From assembly GCA_902384555.1 (NCBI GenBank), contig CABMCD010000029.1, positions 1 to 37,693 on the forward strand: 37,693 nt of DNA. Reading direction: 5' to 3'. The position numbers and the translations under genes are program-made. A model generated the notes under the pieces. That model saw nothing but the letters and a program-made list of their open reading frames with translations. It was not told the origin of the DNA and did no database searches. Within the stretch, counting starts at the first letter, position 1. Every line of letters starts with the position of its first letter. Below, one piece after another: positions 15,877 through 23,182 of this stretch. Origin of the DNA: an uncultured archaeon (GTDB lineage Archaea > Micrarchaeota > Micrarchaeia > Anstonellales > Anstonellaceae).

Positions 15877-18800
15877 ATGGTGGAAGGTGCGAAAACGCCT
15901 GCTGCGCCCCCGCGCAGCTTGGGACCCTATTTGATTGTAGGCGCGGTGATTGTGCTCTGCACGCTCATTCTCGCCGGCATTGTGGCGCTTTACTTGGGCA
16001 TGCAGTTCCTGCCCTCGCTTCTCGGCTCTTTTGCCCCCATGCTGGGCGCTAGCGGAGGCCAGATGCTGCCCAACGGCACGTGGGTGCCCTATTCGCCAAA
16101 CGGGAATTATCCGCTTAACACCAGCACACCCAATGCCGGCTATCCCCAAGGAGTGCCGACCGGCGGAGATTATCCGGGCGTTTCTCCACCCAATGCACCT
16201 CTGCCGGGCGGCTCGCCCGGCTCATATGAAGGCTATCCGGTCGGGAGCGGAGGCCAGATTGGAGGCACCGGCACGCCGGGCGGCTCGGGTGCGGCCGGCG
16301 GCACCACCCCCAATGGACAGAATCCGACTAATCCCAACGCGCCCGGCACCGGCCCGGACGGCCTGCCCGTCCAGCCGGGCCAGCCCAGCGGAACCAATGC
16401 GGACGGCAGCCGGTGCGGGGAATTCACCCAAGCCTGCGGCACTACCCCTTGCTGCTCAGGCCTGGTTTGCACGGGCGGCATGTGCCAGCTCAACCTGCCC
16501 GGCGTCACGGCCTGCTTTGACAGCGACGTGCAGGACAACCGCGCCGCCGGCGTGGCGGTTCGCGCGGTGAACGGGCAGATATTGGAAATGAAAGCCGACG
16601 CCTGCGCCAATGCCAACGCCCTGTACGAATACGATTGCATGCCAGATGGAAGCATCATCCGCACGCAGGCCGCCTGCCCACTCGGCTGCCGCGACGGCGC
16701 GTGCCTCACCGTCCTCAGCCCCGACCCGACCAACCCGCCGGGCTCGGATGAGGTCCTCAGCAGCGTTTGTTTGGACAGCGACGGCGGCATCAATTTCGGC
16801 CAGAAAGGGATGGTGTCGGTGAACGGAATCCTCATCGGAACCGATGGCTGCACCAACAACCGCTTTTTGGAAGAGTATTACTGCCTGCCCAACGGGAGTG
16901 CGACCAAGGAGGGTTATGCCCTGCCGGGCGGCATGATTTGCGAAGACGGGGCCATCCTGCCCCGCCCCGGCTCCACGCCGGCCTGCACCGACAGCGACGG
17001 CGGCATCATGCCCAATGTGAAGGGCACGCTCCGCTCCAGCAGCGGATTTAGCTCAGCCGACATGTGCACGGGCGCGCAGACGGTGCTGGAATGGTATTGC
17101 ACCTCCGGCGGCCACGACTCGCAGGCCATCAACTGCAGCCGCTCCAGCGAAATCTGCCAAGACGGGGCCTGCGTGCCGTTCGAGGGTTCGGGAGCCACCC
17201 TGCGCTGCACCGAAACCGACGGGGGCGACAAGCCCTATGCGGCCGGAACAACTGAAGTGTTTGTCAACAATCAGGGCGCCGGACCCAAGAGCGACCGCTG
17301 CGACGACCCGGCCACTCTGCAAGAGTATTTCTGCAATCCGGACGGCACCGGCGACATCAAAACGTATTCATGCGCCAACGGCTGCCTCAACGGCGCATGC
17401 ATTCCGACGCCGGGCGGAGCCAACTCCGCTTCCTGCGAGCCTCCGGGCGCCGCGTGCGGGGATGTCGGCAATTTGAGCGTTGTCTGCTGTTCGGGCTTCA
17501 GCTGTTTGGACGGAAAATGCCAGGCCACCACGGCGGGCGGGGCCAACACGCTCGCCTGCAACACCATCGCCATGCCCTGCGGAATAGGCGCCAGCGGAAC
17601 CGATTATGGAACCTGCTGCTCAGGCTATGCCTGCCTCAACAACTTCTGCCAGCCTTCCGCCAACTCTGCCGCCTGTCAGGGTACGGGTTCAGCCTGCGTG
17701 GGGATGAGCGGGAACACGCCCATCTACTGCTGCCCCGGCCTGAGCTGCGGAGCTAATGGCCTGTGTCAGGATTCTCTCGCCCCAACCACTCCGCCCAGCA
17801 GCTGCATGATGGTGAACGCGCCCTGCGGCACGGGCTACGACCCCTGCTGCAGCGGATTGAGCTGCGTGAACAACAACTGCCGCAATCTCTCCGCCCCGTC
17901 CACGTGCCAAAACGCCGAAGGCCTGTGCGGGCGCGACAGCAGCGGATATTATTACGGCGAATGCTGCGCCGGCCTGTTCTGCGGCGACAATGGAAGGTGC
18001 CAGAGCAGCAGCATCTATACGCCTCCGCCCAGCCAGAATGCCCCCTTCAGCTGCAATGACAGCGACGGCGGGCTGGCCTACACCCTGCGCGGCGTGGTGG
18101 TGAGCAATTTGGGCAACGGAAGCGACTACTGCGCCAACACCAGCACGGTGATGGAATATTCGTGCCTCTCCAACGGCATCGTCGCCACGCCCTACAACTG
18201 CCCGGCCAACAGCTATTGCTACAACGGAGCGTGCGTGGGCGGGTCGCCTCCGGCCCCGACGACCGCCCCCAGCTGCAATGACAGCGACGGCGGGGACAAC
18301 CTCCTGCAAAAAGGAACCACCTACACCGCGTATTCGGGCCCCTACAACGATTCGTGCTACAACGCCACGCACGTGACCGAATACTACTGCTCGCCCTCGA
18401 ACTCGTATGTGGTGGCCATCGAAAAATGCCCGACCGGCAAAGTGTGCGTGAGCGGCGCCTGCACCACCCTCACCGTTGCGGGCGGAGACACGGGTTCGGC
18501 CGCCACCTGCCGCGACACGGATTATGGAAACGACCCCGCGCACTTGGGCACGGTATCTTATGGCGTGGGCCAGTCGGTCACCGATGTCTGCCGCAGCAAC
18601 AGCCAGCTGTACGAATACTACTGCAACGGCACGCAGATGGCGCACCAAGTCTACAATTGCACCGACACCTGCTCAAACGGCGCGTGCACACCGGTGCGCT
18701 GGTGCCATGATTCGGACAACGGCGCCAACTACGACATGCCGGGAACCCTGACCACCGATTACGGGGCCCGCGTGAGCGATTTCTGCGTCAATTCCAGCCG

Positions 18801-19101
18801 CTTGGCCGAATACTTGTGCAGCGGCGTCAATCTGGCCTTGGGCTACCACGACTGCGGGGCGGGCAACATGTGCTATCAGGGCCATTGCACCTCCAGCGCG
18901 GTCGTGTGCAATGAGACCGACCTCGGGCGGGACATCTACCGGGCGGGCACCACCAACATCGGCACCACGCACTTGAGCGACTACTGCGAAGCCGCCAACA
19001 CCATGGTGCACGAGTATTACTGCACCGGGCCGGCCTACAACGAGGAGGACATCGCCTGCCCCAGCGGATACCACTGCGCCAACAACGCATGCGTGCGCTA
19101 G
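15877..19101 (+). CDS. Giant Cys-rich repeat surface protein
   Basis: 1074 residues. A short cytoplasmic tail precedes one transmembrane helix (about 16-38), so the remaining 1000 or so residues should face outward. A Gly/Pro/Asn/Thr-rich stalk runs to about 178. Two repeat types then fill the protein. Type A (about 65 residues, nine copies) has the frame CxDSDxG, a mid Cys, EYYC, and CxxGxC. Type B (about 30 residues, six copies) has the frame CxxxxxxCG, CCSGLxC and CQ, like small disulfide knots. The order is B1, A x4, B x5, A x5. Cys counts per repeat are even, six in most, so extracellular disulfides are likely. There is no C-terminal anchor. The role is probably adhesion or cell contact; that is inference. 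Confidence 0.85.
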   Translation: MVEGAKTPAAPPRSLGPYLIVGAVIVLCTLILAGIVALYLGMQFLPSLLGSFAPMLGASGGQMLPNGTWVPYSPNGNYPLNTSTPNAGYPQGVPTGGDYPGVSPPNAPLPGGSPGSYEGYPVGSGGQIGGTGTPGGSGAAGGTTPNGQNPTNPNAPGTGPDGLPVQPGQPSGTNADGSRCGEFTQACGTTPCCSGLVCTGGMCQLNLPGVTACFDSDVQDNRAAGVAVRAVNGQILEMKADACANANALYEYDCMPDGSIIRTQAACPLGCRDGACLTVLSPDPTNPPGSDEVLSSVCLDSDGGINFGQKGMVSVNGILIGTDGCTNNRFLEEYYCLPNGSATKEGYALPGGMICEDGAILPRPGSTPACTDSDGGIMPNVKGTLRSSSGFSSADMCTGAQTVLEWYCTSGGHDSQAINCSRSSEICQDGACVPFEGSGATLRCTETDGGDKPYAAGTTEVFVNNQGAGPKSDRCDDPATLQEYFCNPDGTGDIKTYSCANGCLNGACIPTPGGANSASCEPPGAACGDVGNLSVVCCSGFSCLDGKCQATTAGGANTLACNTIAMPCGIGASGTDYGTCCSGYACLNNFCQPSANSAACQGTGSACVGMSGNTPIYCCPGLSCGANGLCQDSLAPTTPPSSCMMVNAPCGTGYDPCCSGLSCVNNNCRNLSAPSTCQNAEGLCGRDSSGYYYGECCAGLFCGDNGRCQSSSIYTPPPSQNAPFSCNDSDGGLAYTLRGVVVSNLGNGSDYCANTSTVMEYSCLSNGIVATPYNCPANSYCYNGACVGGSPPAPTTAPSCNDSDGGDNLLQKGTTYTAYSGPYNDSCYNATHVTEYYCSPSNSYVVAIEKCPTGKVCVSGACTTLTVAGGDTGSAATCRDTDYGNDPAHLGTVSYGVGQSVTDVCRSNSQLYEYYCNGTQMAHQVYNCTDTCSNGACTPVRWCHDSDNGANYDMPGTLTTDYGARVSDFCVNSSRLAEYLCSGVNLALGYHDCGAGNMCYQGHCTSSAVVCNETDLGRDIYRAGTTNIGTTHLSDYCEAANTMVHEYYCTGPAYNEEDIACPSGYHCANNACVR
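16411..16488 (+). repeat. Type B Cys-knot repeat, isolated first copy
   Basis: Encodes about residues 179-204 of the surface protein (RCGEFTQACG, then PCCSGLVC and MCQ). It is separated from the other five type B copies by four type A repeats. Confidence 0.7.
16510..17409 (+). repeat. Type A Cys repeats 1-4
   Basis: Four copies opening with ACFDSDV, VCLDSDGG, ACTDSDGG and RCTETDGG, each continuing to an E(Y/W)xC block and a closing Cys pair. The second copy lacks the last Cys of the closing pair (ICEDGAIL instead of xGAC). Confidence 0.75.
17431..18005 (+). repeat. Type B Cys-knot repeats 2-6
   Basis: Five copies opening with SCEPPGAACG, ACNTIAMPCG, ACQGTGSACV, SCMMVNAPCG and TCQNAEGLCG. 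Each has CCxGxxC and a closing C(Q/R), placing a block of small disulfide modules between two groups of type A repeats. Confidence 0.75.
18049..19098 (+). repeat. Type A Cys repeats 5-9
   Basis: Five copies opening with SCNDSDGG, SCNDSDGG, TCRDTDYG, WCHDSDNG and VCNETDLG. They are closest to each other in the EYYC block, and the last ends the protein at NNACVR. Confidence 0.75.
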
Positions 19102-19185
19102 GAAAGATGGAAGAAAAGAAAGACGGGGCCGGGTGATTTTGCGGCCGGGCCGGCTTGTTTTTATTTTTGAAAACCGCCAGCCAAC

Positions 19186-19929
19186 CTACTTGAAGTGCGG
19201 GCGCGGCACCAGCCACCGGCCTTTTCCCAGCCAGTTCGAATTCGAATTTTTCCAGGACCCGGAACGGGGCGTGAAGACGGAATTCAAATCTTTCGGCGAG
19301 CGGACCAGCGGGCCGGAGTCGAATTTTGGCGCAGGGGCCTTGAGGGCCTCCTGCTCCGCAATCCTCACAATTTGGCGGTATTCGCCAAGGTCTCCTCTGA
19401 AATCCGAATTATCGTAAAGGGCTTGGTCCTTAAAGCTCCCCCAAAAAGTCTGGTTTGAAATATGGGAGGCCAGCCGTTTGCGCATTGGGTTGGCCGTGCT
19501 AAGCACGCAATCCACTTTAGAATAGTTTCCGGTTTTCAGGGCCTGCGCCCGCACTTCAAGCGCCGTGCTGTCCAAAGACTTGATTTGGGCTTCCTTGGCC
19601 TTGACGCCATCCTTGAATTCGGAGTACATGCCCAAAATCTGCGAGCTGAAATAGCCCAAAATACCCACGGCGAGCAGCACGAGGAGCCGCTCGGCCCACC
19701 CAAAAAGCTTTTCCTCCTCCCCCGGCCGGCGGATGCCCAGAATGCCCTTGGCATGATAGCTTATCAGCTGCCCCCATTCCCGCAGCGGCATCACGGGGAA
19801 TGAGAGATGTATGGTTTCAGGCTCTGATTTCTGCAATTCCTCGACCGCGTCAAAAAGGTCCTGCCTCATTCTCTTCAAGCGCCCGCTCGCCCACTCGCGC
19901 ACCTGACGGTAAAGGTCGGTAAACTTCAT
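19186..19929 (-). CDS. Hypothetical single-pass membrane protein
   Basis: 247 residues of no family I know. The first 80 are amphipathic and charged (VREWASGRLKRMRQDLFDAVEEL). One strong transmembrane segment follows at about 83-100 (LLVLLAVGILGYFSSQIL), then a coiled region (FKDGVKAKEAQIKSL) and a basic, aromatic C-terminus. A TATA box 18-28 nt upstream supports the ATG at 19929. It is convergent with the surface-protein gene and shares its strand with the next two membrane-protein genes, each of which has its own promoter-like element. Confidence 0.7.
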   Translation of the reverse strand: MKFTDLYRQVREWASGRLKRMRQDLFDAVEELQKSEPETIHLSFPVMPLREWGQLISYHAKGILGIRRPGEEEKLFGWAERLLVLLAVGILGYFSSQILGMYSEFKDGVKAKEAQIKSLDSTALEVRAQALKTGNYSKVDCVLSTANPMRKRLASHISNQTFWGSFKDQALYDNSDFRGDLGEYRQIVRIAEQEALKAPAPKFDSGPLVRSPKDLNSVFTPRSGSWKNSNSNWLGKGRWLVPRPHFK

Positions 19930-19946
19930 GCATAAATTTGGATTCT

Positions 19947-19957
19947 CCTATTTATAT
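19947..19957 (-). promoter_or_regulatory. TATA box of the 19929 gene
   Basis: ATATAAATAGG on the minus strand lies 18-28 nt before the ATG, a close match to the archaeal consensus. Confidence 0.6.
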
Positions 19958-19980
19958 GTTTTTCTATTTTCTAAAACAGT

Positions 19981-20367
19981 TTATTTCATGAACTGAACCT
20001 GTTCCAGCCGCCAGGTTTTGTAGCACACCAGATAGCCCAGAAACACAAAACCGGCCAGAAACAGGGAGCCCAGAGGACCGGAAACGTCGCTTTGCATGAA
20101 AAAAGCCGGCGCCATGAGCTCGCCGACGAGCAGGGAGGGGATGGAGGCGAACACGAAGGGAAAACGCAGGCGGAAGACGGATTGAACGAAGGGGGGGATG
20201 ACCAGCAGGCCCATGGCCAGCAAAATCGCGCCCATCTGCCATTGGGGGAAATGGAGCACGTGCAGGGCCGAGAGCGCCAGCATGGGCAGGAGCGAAACCA
20301 GCAAAATCTGAACCCAAGAACGCGCGCGGCCGTGAGTTGGACGAAAGTTGGATGGCGCCGAGGCCAT
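19981..20367 (-). CDS. Small polytopic membrane protein
   Basis: 128 residues with about four hydrophobic segments: WVQILLVSLLPMLALSALHV, MGAILLAMGLLVIPPFVQ, FPFVFASIPSLLVGEL and SLFLAGFVFLGYLVCY. The N-terminus is short, polar and basic (FRPTHGRAR), and the tail is charged. No catalytic motif or known family is visible. A TATA box lies 24-33 nt before the ATG. A second open frame of similar length (19964-20317) runs through the same DNA, but its product is not a coherent membrane protein, so I favour this one. Confidence 0.65.
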   Translation of the reverse strand: MASAPSNFRPTHGRARSWVQILLVSLLPMLALSALHVLHFPQWQMGAILLAMGLLVIPPFVQSVFRLRFPFVFASIPSLLVGELMAPAFFMQSDVSGPLGSLFLAGFVFLGYLVCYKTWRLEQVQFMK

Positions 20368-20390
20368 GGGCTAAACTATGGCCTTGGGGC

Positions 20391-20400
20391 TTAATAAAAG
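20391..20400 (-). promoter_or_regulatory. TATA box of the 20367 gene
   Basis: CTTTTATTAA on the minus strand lies 24-33 nt before the ATG, compatible with a leaderless mRNA. Confidence 0.5.
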
Positions 20401-20416
20401 AATAATGGGGGCGAAA

Positions 20417-20701
20417 TCAGCACTTGCCGCCCAGATTGGACTTGAAGAACCCGGCCACAAAGCCCAAGGCGGCGCCGATGGCCACCAAATCGGGGTTGGT
20501 CACGCCGAAAGAGCGGAAGCCATCCGCCACCAGCGGGCCCAGAACGGGCGCGATGGACACCAGCCAGCCCGTAATTGCGCCAATCAAGGCACCAAAGATG
20601 GCGAATAGGAAAATGGCGAGAATGCCGACCAGCACGGCGAATACGCCGGTGATGGCGGCCACAACGCCGACGCTGACGCCTTTGATAATAGCGGAGAGCA
20701 T
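20417..20701 (-). CDS. Gly/Ala-rich small membrane protein
   Basis: 94 residues from the ATG at 20701, which has AGGTG 6 nt upstream; the frame is open to 20857, but that part overlaps the divergent gene and its promoter. The protein is almost wholly hydrophobic, with small-residue packing motifs: VSVGVVAAITGVFAVLVGIL, FAIFGALIGAITGWLV and LVAIGAALGFVAGFF. This suggests three helices packed by glycine zippers. A short amphipathic loop (DGFRSFGVTNPD) joins the last two, and the tail SNLGGKC ends in Cys. Holin-like or pore-like behaviour is conceivable from shape alone. No family is claimed. Confidence 0.7.
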   Translation of the reverse strand: MLSAIIKGVSVGVVAAITGVFAVLVGILAIFLFAIFGALIGAITGWLVSIAPVLGPLVADGFRSFGVTNPDLVAIGAALGFVAGFFKSNLGGKC

Positions 20702-20794
20702 GGATAACACCTGAAATGAGATGGGGAGAAAAGAAGAAAAAGAGATGCCGGGCGCAAAGGGGGGCCGGAGCGGCTGGCGGGGCCGCCCGGCCGA

Positions 20795-20802
20795 TTTATA
20801 TA
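20795..20802 (+). promoter_or_regulatory. TATA box that sets a GTG start
   Basis: TTTATATA lies 24-31 nt before a GTG at 20826. It sits inside the longer ATG-initiated frame, showing that the longer frame is unlikely to be used. Confidence 0.6.
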
Positions 20803-20825
20803 CGCCAAACGGCCCTCTAAGAGGC

Positions 20826-21782
20826 GTGCAAATCAACGTGGAAGAGCAGGCCGGCATTGCGCTGGATTCTTCGCGCGAGTCGCTGGAGCGCGCGGTGGCG
20901 GTGCATTATCTCAAATGCGAGGGCCGGGCGGCGCTTGACGTATTGGTGCAAAAAACGGCCCTCAAACCGCAGCTGCGCTTTGAAATAGCGGTAATGGTGG
21001 CGCAAGAGGTTCATTTTGAGGATAATGTGTCCCGGCTGGTCCCGCCGGAACTGGTCGAGAGCCTGCGGCAGGGCATGATGGACGGAACGCCGCAGATGCA
21101 GGAGCGGGCCGTCAAAACCATCGGCAGGCTGCTGGATGCGGTGTCCGGCGCGCTCGTGGCCAAAATGTATGTCCAAAACACGGCCAATTCTTTTCTGGAG
21201 AAAATGAACGGGCAGGAGCTGATTGAAACGGCCTCCAAACTGGAGGCCATGCTTCTGCAAGCCAAAGCCAGCCGGAAAATGCTTCCCGCCCGCGAACAAG
21301 CGGGAGATTTGGTGCCCGGACTGGTGGACAAGGCCATCGAGAAAAACCGGGCCATGCTGGCGCATGACATGGTGGACTTGGCGGAGCGCAACCCTGAAAT
21401 GCAGGACATTGCCGCCGGCATTTTGGCGGATTTGGGGCCGGCCGCCATCCGCGTCTTGGAGCAGAGGAGCCAAGAGCCGGAACAGGCCGAATTATGCGCC
21501 GTGCTCAAAAACAAGGCGGAAATGCACGCCCTTCCAGACGGGAAAAAGAAATTCCTGCCCGCCATGGAGAGCCATTCCAAGACCATAAGCGACATGGACC
21601 GGGCGCTTCTGGACATGGAAGCCGAGCGCGTCCGGCAGATTTCAAAATTCACGGGAGAAAAGGTCAGCCCCCGGAGCCTGAAGCAGATAAAAGAGGAGGG
21701 GATTTTCCCGCACGGCGAAAAGGCCATCAACCCGGACGCGGTGCTCAAAAGATACGGCTCCAAAAGGCCGGCGAAAAAATAA
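20826..21782 (+). CDS. Helical hypothetical protein, possibly leaderless with GTG start
   Basis: 318 residues from GTG. An ATG at 20721 is in frame, but the TATA box at 20795 lies between, so I prefer the GTG. The product is soluble and nearly all helical. Paired helices, for example SLERAVAVHYLKCEGRAALD, LRFEIAVMVAQEV and MQERAVKTIGRLLDAV, recall HEAT-like repeats. No catalytic residues stand out. The tail is basic (RYGSKRPAKK). It is divergent from the 94-residue membrane protein and convergent with the next gene, the two stop codons touching. HEAT-like folding would make it a scaffold, but that is inference. Confidence 0.7.
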   Translation: MQINVEEQAGIALDSSRESLERAVAVHYLKCEGRAALDVLVQKTALKPQLRFEIAVMVAQEVHFEDNVSRLVPPELVESLRQGMMDGTPQMQERAVKTIGRLLDAVSGALVAKMYVQNTANSFLEKMNGQELIETASKLEAMLLQAKASRKMLPAREQAGDLVPGLVDKAIEKNRAMLAHDMVDLAERNPEMQDIAAGILADLGPAAIRVLEQRSQEPEQAELCAVLKNKAEMHALPDGKKKFLPAMESHSKTISDMDRALLDMEAERVRQISKFTGEKVSPRSLKQIKEEGIFPHGEKAINPDAVLKRYGSKRPAKK

Positions 21783-23072
21783 CTACTCAAATCTCGTGCC
21801 GTGGCTGCGCCGGGAGTCGCCGGGGAGGGCGCCGGAATCCCCACGGCCCGGACCTTCTTGCGGGGGGATGATGCGGGTTTTTTCGGTTTTTTGCCGATAA
21901 ACCACTTTTACAAACGGGATTCGATGGTCCGAAACATAACCCACCATTTCTCCAAGCTCATGGAAAGTGTCTGCGACCGTTGGCGGTTTTTCCTCAGGAC
22001 GGGCGACCGGCGCGGTTTGTCCGTCGTCTTCTTTTTCCTTCTTTTGGGCCGCTTGACGGGCAGCTTCTTTCGAGACCATGGTTTTGAAAGTGACGTGCGT
22101 TTCCTTAAGCTCGTGGCTTATCCTCCAAGCCAGAGAGCGCCTTAGGCGGGTTTTGGCCCGGCTTTCGGTACCCTTTAGGGTGGCGAGATAACCAAGACCA
22201 GAGGCCACAAGCAGCAGGGCGGCCGCGGGCAGCTTCTCCACCAGCGGCTGGGGCTTGAGGAAAAAGTCATTGAACCCCAAAATTCCGTTTTTGACGAACA
22301 GGTAGGCTTCGTTTGGAACGAGGAGGGAAACCAGCGAAAGGCCGTAGGCGCAGGCGGCGCCGATTTTGAGGCCGGCCTCCTTTTTCTTCTGGGCCGCATA
22401 GCGGCGCGCCACAAAGGAGAAATCAAGCAGTACCTTTCCGACGGCCGCCGCTTTCTCATGAATCAGTTTTTTCTCGGCATTTTCGATGTTAAAATAAGAA
22501 AGGCCCACAAGGGTGTCTTTCTCGTCTGAAGTCAGGAAATTTGAGCCGCTTTTGGTGCCGGCCCGCAGCACCAGCTGCGCAGCCGTGCTTTCGGCATTAA
22601 TCCGGCTGGCCTCTATCACGGATAGATAATTGCCGCCCTGAAAAACGCGGTTTAATTTTTTATCGGGATGGTCAAGCGCGTTCGAATGCTCGGCCCTCTT
22701 GATATTGAGCATGGCCGTATAAAATTGGCCCGCGTCGTCGGCCGTCACGAGGCGCATCAGCTCGGCATTCTCCCGCCGGGCCTTGGTCTTCCAGCCGGAA
22801 GCCGAATAGGGCTCGAACTTGGCAGAGACATAATTTCGAACTCCGATAAACGACTCAAGGGGAGCTTCCACCAACAGAAGGCGGGCCACCGCCCCGATAC
22901 TGTATCTCAGGGCGCTGCCGCGCCCGCCGCGGCTCTCGTGCCAGTTTGCAAAGTCTTCTCGAAGCGTGCTCTTGAAATCAAGAAGGGCATACTTGAAATC
23001 ACTCTTGTAGCGGCTCCAGTTCTCTTTTGCAGACTGGACGTTGCGGATGATTTTCTGCCTAAAAACCGCCAT
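21783..23072 (-). CDS. Hypothetical protein with two central membrane segments
   Basis: 429 residues, not recognised. The N-terminal 235 residues are charged and helical, with dense Lys/Arg and several NAE-type heptads. Two transmembrane segments follow (about 237-262, IGAACAYGLSLVSLLVPNEAYLFV; about 281-300, LPAAALLLVASGLGYLAT). After them come a basic helix, a Lys/Glu-rich linker (QAAQKKEKEDD), a proline-rich stretch and a tail with many Arg and Gly. The TATA box at 23095 supports the start. It ends with its stop directly beside the stop of the convergent helical protein gene. Confidence 0.75.
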   Translation of the reverse strand: MAVFRQKIIRNVQSAKENWSRYKSDFKYALLDFKSTLREDFANWHESRGGRGSALRYSIGAVARLLLVEAPLESFIGVRNYVSAKFEPYSASGWKTKARRENAELMRLVTADDAGQFYTAMLNIKRAEHSNALDHPDKKLNRVFQGGNYLSVIEASRINAESTAAQLVLRAGTKSGSNFLTSDEKDTLVGLSYFNIENAEKKLIHEKAAAVGKVLLDFSFVARRYAAQKKKEAGLKIGAACAYGLSLVSLLVPNEAYLFVKNGILGFNDFFLKPQPLVEKLPAAALLLVASGLGYLATLKGTESRAKTRLRRSLAWRISHELKETHVTFKTMVSKEAARQAAQKKEKEDDGQTAPVARPEEKPPTVADTFHELGEMVGYVSDHRIPFVKVVYRQKTEKTRIIPPQEGPGRGDSGALPGDSRRSHGTRFE

Positions 23073-23094
23073 GTGAAAATTGGCCCGTTTCGCC

Positions 23095-23101
23095 TATTTA
23101 A
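23095..23101 (-). promoter_or_regulatory. TATA box of the 23072 gene
   Basis: TAAATAG/TTAAATA on the minus strand lies 23-29 nt before the ATG at 23072. Confidence 0.55.
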
Positions 23102-23182
23102 GAGTATGCGTCGGTGGAATATTGTGGGCAGAATAAAGAAGAGAAAATGAAAAAGAAAAGATGGAGAGGGGAAAAAATCTCC

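Noticed and set aside
17689..18648. 319-codon frame opposite the surface protein
   Set aside because: Ala/Val/Gly-rich product from reversed Cys-repeat codons; no domain or start signal.
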